Part shown: piece by piece, positions 40,462-47,445 of the stretch
How positions within the stretch are numbered: the stretch's first letter is position 1
Layout of the letters: every line of letters starts with the position of its first letter
Origin: Neobacillus sp. FSL H8-0543
GTDB taxonomy: Bacteria > Bacillota > Bacilli > Bacillales > Cytobacillaceae
NCBI RefSeq assembly: GCF_038592905.1
Contig: NZ_CP151943.1
Location: forward strand, 902,001-966,000
Direction of reading: 5' to 3'
Length of the DNA: 64,000 nt
Position numbers and translations under genes: made by a program
The notes under the pieces: generated by a model
What the model saw: the letters and a program-made list of their open reading frames with translations, nothing else
The model's database searches: none
Told to the model about the DNA's origin: nothing

Positions 40462-41103
40462 TTATTCTACTAAATGATTCTTTACGGCAAAGAGTGCTGC
40501 TTGTGTACGGTCAGCAAGTTCAAGCTTTGACAAAAGGTTGGATACATGGGTTTTCACCGTTTTTTCAGTAATAAACAGGGAGGCAGCAATTTCTTTATTA
40601 CTCTTTCCTTTGGCAATTTCCTTCAGGACATCTACTTCTCGTTTTGTTAATTCTCCTAGGAGATTCCTTTCTTCCTTACCTTTATTCGATAACTTGGCAA
40701 GTAGATGTGATGTAGCCTTTTGGTGGAGCTGATTTTCGCCTTCGATTATTTTTCTAATGCAGGAGATTAACTCGTCAGGCTCAATGTCCTTTAATTGATA
40801 GCCGGATGCACCTGCTTCTAATGCCGGAATTACATGGTCCTGATCCGAAAAACTTGTGAGCATCATAATTTTTATCTCCGGCATTTCACTTTTGATTTGT
40901 TTGGTTGCCTCAATCCCGTCCATCTCAGGCATCACAAGATCCATTAGAACAAGATCTGGTTTAAGCGATCTTGCAAGGTCCACCGCCTCTTTCCCATTTC
41001 CTGCTTCCCCAATTATTTCAATATCCTTCTGTGTTCGCAAAAAAAAGGCAAGACCGCGTCTTACTACATGGTGATCATCTGCGATTAATATTCGAATCCC
41101 CAT
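40462..41103 (-). CDS. NarL/LuxR-family response regulator
   Basis: This 213-residue response regulator has a receiver domain with DD at residues 9-10, phospho-acceptor D55 in LVLMDLVMPEMDG, T83 in MLTSFS and K105 in GYQLKD. A C-terminal LuxR-type helix-turn-helix follows (LTKREVDVLKEIAKGKSNKEIA, TEKTVKTHVSNLLSKL). It follows the histidine kinase gene by 11 bases and must be its partner. The pair resembles the YhcY/YhcZ and AirS/AirR type. Target genes are unknown. The operon next door is a possible but unproven target. Confidence 0.92.
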   Translation of the reverse strand: MGIRILIADDHHVVRRGLAFFLRTQKDIEIIGEAGNGKEAVDLARSLKPDLVLMDLVMPEMDGIEATKQIKSEMPEIKIMMLTSFSDQDHVIPALEAGASGYQLKDIEPDELISCIRKIIEGENQLHQKATSHLLAKLSNKGKEERNLLGELTKREVDVLKEIAKGKSNKEIAASLFITEKTVKTHVSNLLSKLELADRTQAALFAVKNHLVE

Positions 41104-41114
41104 AGATGCCCCTC

Positions 41115-42233
41115 CTAGATTGGAATATATACTTTTATCTCTGTCCCATGCCCAGGTTTACTAGTTAACAAAAAGTTTCCATTTAAGTTTTTAGTCCGTG
41201 CCTTCATATTTTTCAATCCAAAAGAAGGGATCTCAAGCTCTTCATTATATTGAAAGCCACAGCCCTGATCTTGAACTGTCATAGTGACAGAATCACTACT
41301 TATTTTTAAAAATAAAGTAACCTGTGAAACTTGAGAATGCCTTTTACAATTGCCAAGGGCTTCCTGACCAATTCTCCACAACGCTTCCTCAACTTTACCA
41401 GGAATACTTGATATTCCTTCTATTTTGGTATCTATCGTTAAACCAAGCATCTTTGCATAACCGCATAACGCACTAACAATCCCGATTTCGAGTCCCTGTG
41501 GCTTTAGCTGCCAAATCAGACCTCGCATTTCCCCAAGCGCTTCCTGGGCAAGGTCTTGAATATATGAAAAAGTTTGTTTAACATCGTCTGCATCCGTCAA
41601 TTCGGTACCCGCTCTTGCTGTTAAACTAAGTGAAAATAATAACTGGTTAACAGAATCATGGAGATCCCTTGCGAGCCGATTTCTCTCTGAAATAAGTGCC
41701 GTCTCCTGTTCTCTTTGCGTTAATTTTATCCGCTTAAGCGCTGTACCAATCTGAAAGGCAACCGCCTCTAGCAAGGCAAGTTCTTCTTTTTGAAAATGAG
41801 TTTTATAAGGCGAACCGACATTCAAAATTCCAACCTTTTCATTTCCCGCACGTAAAGGAACAGTAGCATGATGGGTGAGGCCGGCTGTATTTCCAGCTTT
41901 TTCAAGGATGGCATTTTCAATTCGCTGACATTCTATTATATTCGTAGCCATGTTTAATTTACCACTGTTGTACCGATTGACACACCAACAATCACCTTCG
42001 CACAATCTTTGGTTATTGTGATTAGCCAATGCTGGCGGGAGCGCCTCTTTCGCTGCAAGCTGATGTGTACCTTTTTCATCAATTAAAAAAATCCAGCCAG
42101 TTTGCAGCCCTGTCAAATGCAGAAGTTTTTTTAATACTTCTGAAAGCACAGTCTTAGAATCTGTCCCCTCATTTAGAAGCTCGGCAATTTCCTTTAAGAT
42201 GTTTAATTCTTCGAATCTTGACTCTTCAGACAT
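41115..42233 (-). CDS. GAF-domain sensor histidine kinase with four clustered cysteines
   Basis: This is a soluble 372-residue kinase. It has an N-terminal GAF domain (about residues 20-168), a HisKA_3 dimerisation domain with H192 in ERNRLARDLHDSVNQ, and a HATPase domain with DQGCGFQY. No membrane segment is visible, so the signal is internal. The GAF domain has cysteines C78, C82, C84 and C102 (CEGDCWC and IIEC). This pattern resembles the [2Fe-2S] AirS sensor of Staphylococcus and suggests redox or oxygen sensing. It is co-transcribed with the response regulator downstream. It is absent from this position in B. subtilis. Confidence 0.9.
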   Translation of the reverse strand: MSEESRFEELNILKEIAELLNEGTDSKTVLSEVLKKLLHLTGLQTGWIFLIDEKGTHQLAAKEALPPALANHNNQRLCEGDCWCVNRYNSGKLNMATNIIECQRIENAILEKAGNTAGLTHHATVPLRAGNEKVGILNVGSPYKTHFQKEELALLEAVAFQIGTALKRIKLTQREQETALISERNRLARDLHDSVNQLLFSLSLTARAGTELTDADDVKQTFSYIQDLAQEALGEMRGLIWQLKPQGLEIGIVSALCGYAKMLGLTIDTKIEGISSIPGKVEEALWRIGQEALGNCKRHSQVSQVTLFLKISSDSVTMTVQDQGCGFQYNEELEIPSFGLKNMKARTKNLNGNFLLTSKPGHGTEIKVYIPI

Positions 42234-42381
42234 TCGATCCCCTCCAAATCAACACATAATTAAATCATAGTCGTTTCTTAATCCCTGTGGCAAGAATCAG
42301 GCATATTTAAGGAATGGAGTGATGTTACGAATGTGTAAAAATGAAAAAAATTGGAAATTCTCCTTACCTAAAATTCTTATC

Positions 42382-42528
42382 TGCCAAATTGTTGGTTTTA
42401 TCTGCCACTTTCATTGATTTATTTGCCACTTTCATTGATTTATTTGCCACTTTCATTGATTTATTTGCCACTTTCGTTGATTTATTTGCCACTTTCGTTG
42501 ATTTATCTGCCAATTTATACTCTACTCA
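42382..42528. repeat. 21-bp tandem repeat array (seven units)
   Basis: TGCCAC/TGCCAA recurs at 42382, 42403, 42424, 42445, 42466, 42487 and 42508, exactly 21 bases apart. The unit is close to TGCCACTTTCATTGATTTAT, with small changes at the ends. It fills the gap between the kinase gene and the VOC gene terminator. An open frame runs through it because 21 is a multiple of three, but it has no Shine-Dalgarno site and only repeats FATFIDL, so it is not called as a gene. Confidence 0.88.
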
Positions 42529-42552
42529 ATTTTACAGTTCGGACACCTGTTA

Positions 42553-42587
42553 TTAAGAGGTGCAAATTTAAACTTTGCACCTCTTAA
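42553..42587. terminator. Strong stem-loop after the VOC-protein gene
   Basis: The perfect stem TTAAGAGGTGCAAA / TTTGCACCTCTTAA with a seven-base loop lies just past the stop of the VOC gene. The T-tract is short, yet position and strength suggest a terminator of the three-gene operon. Confidence 0.65.
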
Positions 42588-42592
42588 CTAAA

Positions 42593-42952
42593 CTATGGTT
42601 CAATCTGTAAGAACTCAAGCACCTCATGATCTGGCCCCTCGTAAAACACCGTTTTCCAGCCATTTTCAAGGACATAAGGACCCTCCAAAGGTGCTCTGCC
42701 TCGCTTAGCAAACCGATTGACTATGTCTCCTATTCTATCAACCTCAAAACATAGGTGAACAGCCTGGGGAGTACTTTGTTGCTGGGGCCCACTAAAAATG
42801 AGTTCAAGGCGAAAATCATTCCTTACTAAAAATATGAGTTCCTCATCATCAAAGATCATTCGTCTTTCTTCCTGAAGACCAAGATAATCCTGATAAAAAG
42901 CCGAAGATGTCTCTAAATCATTTACCTCAATCGCTAAATGGTGAAAACGCAT
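42593..42952 (-). CDS. VOC (glyoxalase/dioxygenase fold) family protein
   Basis: This 119-residue protein belongs to the vicinal oxygen chelate superfamily. Two beta-alpha-beta-beta-beta modules are visible, with putative metal ligands H5, E50, H66 and E113 in the glyoxalase I arrangement (MRFHHLAIEV, RLELIF, VHLCFEV, VLEFLQ). A metal-dependent lyase, isomerase or resistance role is possible, but the substrate is unknown. It follows the QueA-like gene by 13 bases in the same direction and is the last gene of the SDR/QueA-like operon. Confidence 0.85.
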   Translation of the reverse strand: MRFHHLAIEVNDLETSSAFYQDYLGLQEERRMIFDDEELIFLVRNDFRLELIFSGPQQQSTPQAVHLCFEVDRIGDIVNRFAKRGRAPLEGPYVLENGWKTVFYEGPDHEVLEFLQIEP

Positions 42953-42965
42953 AAAAATGTCCCCT

Positions 42966-43997
42966 TTATATGATTAAATTCATATCTCCAAACTCATGCC
43001 ATAGGTAGTTATTTTTAATCGCATCATCATACGCATTCCATAATTTATCCTGTGGTACAAAAGCCGTCAGCATGTCAAGATGGCTGGCCTTTGGTTCGTG
43101 GAACCCCGTGATAATTCCATCTACCCACTTCAGCGGATAGCTTTTGGTAATATAAAGATTTGTGATACCGGATAATCTGCCGGTCATCACAGCACTCTCC
43201 AGAGCTCTTACTACTGTTGTTCCAACAGCTATCACCCTTCCACCCGCCAATTTTGTCTTCACGACCTTCTCTACAGTACTTTCAGTAAGCTGATATTCTT
43301 CATAATTATTAGTCGGTGAAAGTTCAAACTCTTCATCCAGCAAATAACTTAGACCGGTATGAAGCTGGATAAAATCAAGCTCAATACCTTTACGCTGCAG
43401 GTTGAAGAGCAGTTCCCAGCTGAAGGCTCTGCCCGCAGAAGGCATCTCGACAGATCCAGGCTGGCTGGCAAAAACGGTTTGATAGTAATCCAACTCCCAG
43501 TTATTAGTGATATACTCATAGCGAACCGGTTCGCCAAGAGAATAAATACTATTAAATAATTCTGTTCCTTTACTGGAAAATTGGATTGTTTTTAACGGGC
43601 TGTTATCTGGATAGGCGATGACAGTCGCAGATAGTTCGGATGAAAACTCCAGAGTATCACCTTGTATAACTTCATCTGCAACAATTAGCACCTCCCAAGT
43701 TTCCTCCGCACGACGCCTCGCTAAGCGAATCTCTACCTTATCCTTGATTAGCTTTTTCTCCCTTAGCACCTTGGCATGAAGAACCGCAGGTATAGTTCGA
43801 CTGTTGTTTAATACAAGCAAATCTCCACGCTTTAGATAATTAGCCAGCCGGAAAAATTGGTCATGCCTAACCTCCCCTGTTAACTTATCGAGAACCATCA
43901 TCTTCACATGATCCCTTCTTAGCCCTCGTCGTTCAGGAGGCTGTGAGGCATTTAAATTAGAAGGAAGGCAGAAATCAAACGCGGTTGCTCCCATCAT
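42966..43997 (-). CDS. Divergent QueA-like protein (second copy)
   Basis: This 343-residue protein covers the full QueA fold (Queuosine_synth family) but differs at conserved places. The [16 protein letters not shown] motif of QueA reads ASQPGSVEMPSAGRAF (residues 177-192), LHVGLGTF reads LHTGLSYL, and [10 protein letters not shown] reads ITGFHEPKAS. AVGTTVVRALES and YQTVF are kept. A true queA lies beside tgt in this window, so this copy probably uses another substrate or has a changed reaction. Its ATG overlaps the SDR stop by four bases, so the two are translationally coupled. It may still bind S-adenosylmethionine. Confidence 0.85.
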   Translation of the reverse strand: MMGATAFDFCLPSNLNASQPPERRGLRRDHVKMMVLDKLTGEVRHDQFFRLANYLKRGDLLVLNNSRTIPAVLHAKVLREKKLIKDKVEIRLARRRAEETWEVLIVADEVIQGDTLEFSSELSATVIAYPDNSPLKTIQFSSKGTELFNSIYSLGEPVRYEYITNNWELDYYQTVFASQPGSVEMPSAGRAFSWELLFNLQRKGIELDFIQLHTGLSYLLDEEFELSPTNNYEEYQLTESTVEKVVKTKLAGGRVIAVGTTVVRALESAVMTGRLSGITNLYITKSYPLKWVDGIITGFHEPKASHLDMLTAFVPQDKLWNAYDDAIKNNYLWHEFGDMNLII

Positions 43998-44719
43998 CCT
44001 TCACCCCCGGTAAATTCCTGGGCTTCATATCGCTGGCCGTTTATTCCTGATGATTTTTCTGAAGCTAAATATAAGAAAACTCCAACAACTTCCTCCGGCT
44101 TAGCTAATGGATAATCGCACTCAGGAACAGCCAATCGATGCATTTCCGTATCCATTTCTCCAGGGTCAACCATGTTCACACGAACATTTGTTGAGGCTAA
44201 TTCATCAGCCCAGGTTTCGGTGAGCCCTTCGACTGCAAATTTTGAAATACCGTAAGCGCCCCAGCCAGCATAGCCAACATTCCCAGCTTCTGATGTCAAA
44301 TTAATGATAGAGCCTAGATTACGCTGGAGCATTCCTGGAATCACTCTCCTTGCCACTAAAAACGGCGAAATAGTATTTACCCTCAATACTTCAGCAAAAT
44401 CGGCTTCAGGATAATCAAGCAATAACGGCATTGGACTTGGTCCCAGAATGGATGCATTATTTATCAGGACATCAATTTTTCCATAAGCCTCCTCGGCCAT
44501 TGCAACAAACCTTTCCACATCTCTTACTAGCGAAATATCTGCTAAAACAGCTAGCACCTCAGCACCGAAAGCTACAGCCTCAGCTTTTACTGCCAGCAAC
44601 TCTTTGGATGACCTTGAACAAATGGCTAACCGCGCCCCTTCTTTTGCAAAAGCTAATGTCAATGCCCTTCCTAATCCCTTGGATGCACCGGTAATCATGA
44701 CAACTTTACTATTTATCAT
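43994..44719 (-). CDS. Short-chain dehydrogenase/reductase (SDR)
   Basis: This classical SDR of 241 residues has the nucleotide-binding TGASKGLG (residues 10-17), LINNAS (85-90) and the catalytic S143, Y156 and K160 (YGISK). An arginine and serine after the second strand (CSRSS) favour NADP(H). The substrate is unknown. It is the first gene of a three-gene unit with the QueA-like and VOC proteins. The tight coupling suggests that it acts on the same metabolite or nucleoside. Confidence 0.9.
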   Translation of the reverse strand: MINSKVVMITGASKGLGRALTLAFAKEGARLAICSRSSKELLAVKAEAVAFGAEVLAVLADISLVRDVERFVAMAEEAYGKIDVLINNASILGPSPMPLLLDYPEADFAEVLRVNTISPFLVARRVIPGMLQRNLGSIINLTSEAGNVGYAGWGAYGISKFAVEGLTETWADELASTNVRVNMVDPGEMDTEMHRLAVPECDYPLAKPEEVVGVFLYLASEKSSGINGQRYEAQEFTGGEG

Positions 44720-44814
44720 ATCAATCTCTCCTTTAAGTTAACTTGATATCTCTAGCTTAAAGGTTTCCGGAAATTCTCTCCTCGGAAAAAAGCTTGAACT
44801 TCATCTACAACTTT

Positions 44815-44945
44815 TGGATGAGGAATCCGGATTCATTACCCAAATCTTTGAGAAATTGATATAGCGGGACACCATGAGCCCTCCATGATGACCGAATTGT
44901 TCAGAAATCGATATTGCGGGCACCATGAAAATTTTTGGATGAGAA
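44815..44945. repeat. 52-bp-period hairpin repeat array, locus D (two to three units)
   Basis: AGAAATTGATAT at 44851 recurs as AGAAATCGATAT at 44903, exactly 52 bases on, and CACCATGA recurs with nearly the same step. The central unit, 44867-44893, forms an 11-5-11 hairpin (GGACACCATGA / CCATGATGACC, loop GCCCT) with one mismatch and two wobble pairs. A perfect palindrome GAATCCGGATTC is centred at 44828, 52 bases before the centre of that hairpin. The array lies between the SDR start and the bofC terminator. Confidence 0.68.
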
Positions 44946-44960
44946 ATTTTAAAAAAACAA

Positions 44961-44991
44961 AAAAACAGGCTGAGGGTATCAGTCTGTTTCC
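44961..44991 (-). terminator. Intrinsic terminator after bofC
   Basis: The stem AAACAGGCTGA / TCAGTCTGTTT has one mismatch and is followed by TTTTTGTTTTTTT on the minus strand, directly after the bofC stop. Confidence 0.82.
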
Positions 44992-44993
44992 GG

Positions 44994-45545
44994 TTATTCT
45001 TCGATCGAATAGGTTTTAAACGTTTCCAGTACTTCTACATAACGATCCTTTGTTTTTATTGGAATTCCTTGCAATAACTCAGCTTGTATCTTACTTTCAA
45101 GCTTTTCTACATCTATTTGAAAAAAGGATTGGATGATTCTTGAACGTCCTGGTCTGCCATTAAATATCGTCAATACGCCATTATCGGTAATCCCAAAGTA
45201 GCCATTTGCCTTTAGTAACGGCGAGATATCATCCTCTATTTTTCTGAATACCATCTTTGTTTCATCCATTTCAACTAGCTGCCACTGGTCATACTTTTCC
45301 CAAAAGTTCTCAATTGACCAATATGACTCATGGAGTGCTTCCTCACTTATTTCTCCATCAAGATATACTCTTTCCAAGATTATTGTTACTTGCTGAGGTT
45401 CCGTCTTTTGCTGATCATGATAGTCATCGATTTGCGTGGCGGAACCAGTCAAAATCATACCTGGTGCCCTTCCGATAAACATGAAGAGAATAACAACTAA
45501 AGCGGCAATACACAGCCGAAACAGCACTATCCTATTGAACCTCAT
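44994..45545 (-). CDS. bofC: BofC, forespore regulator of sigma-K checkpoint
   Basis: BofC is secreted from the forespore and restrains SpoIVB, the protease that triggers pro-sigma-K processing. The 183-residue protein has an N-terminal signal or anchor (LFRLCIAALVVILFMFIG), a first domain with VTIILERVYLDGEISEE and the conserved second domain with KANGYFGITDNGVLTIFNGRP. It has GAGGTG upstream of the ATG. In B. subtilis bofC lies right before ruvA; here an accessory block of five genes separates them. Its target pathway proteins SpoIVFA and SpoIVFB are encoded later in this window. Confidence 0.88.
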   Translation of the reverse strand: MRFNRIVLFRLCIAALVVILFMFIGRAPGMILTGSATQIDDYHDQQKTEPQQVTIILERVYLDGEISEEALHESYWSIENFWEKYDQWQLVEMDETKMVFRKIEDDISPLLKANGYFGITDNGVLTIFNGRPGRSRIIQSFFQIDVEKLESKIQAELLQGIPIKTKDRYVEVLETFKTYSIEE

Positions 45546-45637
45546 GCAAAATCACCTCTTATTGTTATAATCTTGTAACTTTCAGTACTAGTGTAGCCTT
45601 TTTTTCCCTTTTTATCCTTATGTAAAAAACTAAAGAA

Positions 45638-45668
45638 AAAGGACAAAGCAAAATAGCTTCGTCCCTTT
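45638..45668 (-). terminator. Probable terminator after coxA
   Basis: The stem AAAGGACAAAGC / GCTTCGTCCCTTT is slightly bulged and is followed by TTTTTCTTTAG on the minus strand. It lies just past the coxA stop. Confidence 0.65.
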
Positions 45669-45676
45669 CACTATGA

Positions 45677-46369
45677 TTACTTGTTATGTTCTTCATGTTG
45701 AATATCATTGTTTCGGTTACGATCACGTCCAATTGCACCGTCATCAGTGATAACTTGGACGGTCCTGCCATTAATGTAAGGCTTTACAGCGTTACGAATC
45801 GCCCTTACAGTTTCATCTTCACGTTTGTTATTAACTAATTCAACGGAAACTGTAACACTATTGCCGTAAACAACCGAACGCACTTGCTGCACATTGTCTA
45901 TGCCTGCTACTCTCCGTTTAATTTTCCCGGTTACATTATCCTGAAATTCTGGATCTGTTTCAGTTTTTGTTGTTCCAATTCTTTGGTTCGTATGTCCATG
46001 ATAGTTCGTATCACTTGTACTAAAACGATTGTCCCGCTGGAAGAATCCTCGATCATTTTTCGCAAGCGGTTTTGTAGGGTTTGGGGGATTGCCGTTTTCG
46101 TCCCTTTCCTGAAGCTGGTTCCTACGATTCCGATTATTTTCCTGGTCTTCAATACCTACTTTATGATCCATCATCTCTGTTAAAGGACCATCATTATCCG
46201 TAGGGTAACCATTCGGACTTTCTTTGTGATTCTCATTGGAGTAGTAGCCCACCGGATTGCCTGAAATTTTATTGTCTTTATTCATTGAAGCACGGTCATC
46301 ATTTGCACAACCTGCCAGCCCAACTGCAATTATGGCTGAAAGAGGAATCATCCACTGCTTTTTTTTCAA
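45677..46369 (-). CDS. coxA: YhcN/YlaJ-family sporulation lipoprotein (CoxA/YrbB)
   Basis: This 230-residue lipoprotein has a lipobox ending at C21 (VGLAGC) and a C-terminal YhcN/YlaJ domain with RVAGIDNVQQVRSVVYGNSVTV. The B. subtilis equivalent, YrbB/CoxA, is a cortex-associated spore protein encoded next to safA. The start is a TTG at 46369 with GGAGG nine bases upstream. The middle part (about residues 30-130) is polar and rich in Asn and Asp, as in relatives. It lies after the kinase-fold gene and safA, which fits a spore role. Confidence 0.85.
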   Translation of the reverse strand: MKKKQWMIPLSAIIAVGLAGCANDDRASMNKDNKISGNPVGYYSNENHKESPNGYPTDNDGPLTEMMDHKVGIEDQENNRNRRNQLQERDENGNPPNPTKPLAKNDRGFFQRDNRFSTSDTNYHGHTNQRIGTTKTETDPEFQDNVTGKIKRRVAGIDNVQQVRSVVYGNSVTVSVELVNNKREDETVRAIRNAVKPYINGRTVQVITDDGAIGRDRNRNNDIQHEEHNK

Positions 46370-46467
46370 GCGAAAAAACCTCCTCTAGCATTCGTGAGCA
46401 TTAATATTGCTCTTCTTTAGGTTGTGAACATAGAGGAGATTTCATACTGCCAGTATAGACCAGATTT

Positions 46468-47445
46468 TCAAAGTGTCCTTTTAATATCATCGATGAAATT
46501 TTTTCGCAATAAAAATTGTCCGATTGTTAACTCCATTACTTGATTATATTTTTGATGATCCGTATAGGACTTTTCACGGATCAGTCTGTTCCATTCCCGA
46601 AAAATATCTGCAGGGAAGACCAAGGCGTATAAAAAGGCTTTTTCCTTTAACAAGGTATCAAACTTGCGATGACTTTTTAATCGTTCAAATGACCAATCAA
46701 TAAAGGGGAGAATTCGATTGGCATATTGTAAATAATCCAAGACTTCTGGGCCGATACTAATTAAATCGAAATCAATTAAGTGCAGCTTCCACCGTTTATC
46801 ACGCAAGAAATTATGATGTGCCACATCACCATGAAGAACAACAAAAGGTTCATTCATATAAAATGATCGACTTTCCTCCATTTTATTTATAGACCAATTG
46901 GCCCAATCTAACATTTCCGTTAAGTATTTTTCATGCATAAAATATTTTAGTGTTGGAAGGTTGGTTGCAAATAAATTAGTCCTTTCCTTCCATTTTTTAA
47001 TAATCGTGCTTTGGGGGAGAAGTGTTCGATAACGAGATTCAAAGTTCCTAGTCACTTGATGAAATTGCTCAAGTAATTCAATTCCCTCTTGACGGCTTTT
47101 TTGAGTCTGAAAGGTAAATGGCATTTTATTTGGGTGGATGTATTCGATGCCGCCAAAATAGTGTCCATCGAAGTAGAGCATTTCATCGACAGGTAGTCTT
47201 ACGAATTGGTATGTGTTTGAAAAACCCTCTTTTCTTAATGTACGTATAAAAGCTTCTTGCAACTTAAGCCGATTGTTTGTCTGGTACCCTTTGATCATAT
47301 ATGAATTCTTAGTTGTTTTTAACATAATTACACTTTTACGAAACGGCACCATTTCAATAATGTCCTCTCGAAAATGCGACCGAAAATAAGAGAGGAGACG
47401 GATGAAATAATCATCGTCTCCTTTTTTGTTAAAAGTCATACTCAT
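46468..47445 (-). CDS. Kinase-fold (aminoglycoside phosphotransferase-like) protein, probable spore coat family
   Basis: This protein of about 325 residues resembles the APH/CotS/YutH kinase-fold group used in spore coats. The catalytic-loop region is [16 protein letters not shown], followed by [20 protein letters not shown], giving the HGD...N and DFD pattern. It follows safA and overlaps its stop, a place consistent with a coat function. The start is uncertain: ATGs at 47445 and 47439 lie inside the safA end without a good Shine-Dalgarno site. A fine AAAGGAG follows the safA stop but has only an out-of-frame ATG behind it. Kinase activity is untested. Confidence 0.78.
   Translation of the reverse strand: MSMTFNKKGDDDYFIRLLSYFRSHFREDIIEMVPFRKSVIMLKTTKNSYMIKGYQTNNRLKLQEAFIRTLRKEGFSNTYQFVRLPVDEMLYFDGHYFGGIEYIHPNKMPFTFQTQKSRQEGIELLEQFHQVTRNFESRYRTLLPQSTIIKKWKERTNLFATNLPTLKYFMHEKYLTEMLDWANWSINKMEESRSFYMNEPFVVLHGDVAHHNFLRDKRWKLHLIDFDLISIGPEVLDYLQYANRILPFIDWSFERLKSHRKFDTLLKEKAFLYALVFPADIFREWNRLIREKSYTDHQKYNQVMELTIGQFLLRKNFIDDIKRTL

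Noticed and set aside
42341..42556. A 71-codon plus-strand frame reading FATFIDL repeats
   Set aside because: It follows from the 21-bp tandem array. There is no Shine-Dalgarno site and the flanks look non-coding.
45884..46183. A 99-codon plus frame opposite coxA
   Set aside because: It is antisense to a recognised lipoprotein gene, with no ribosome site.
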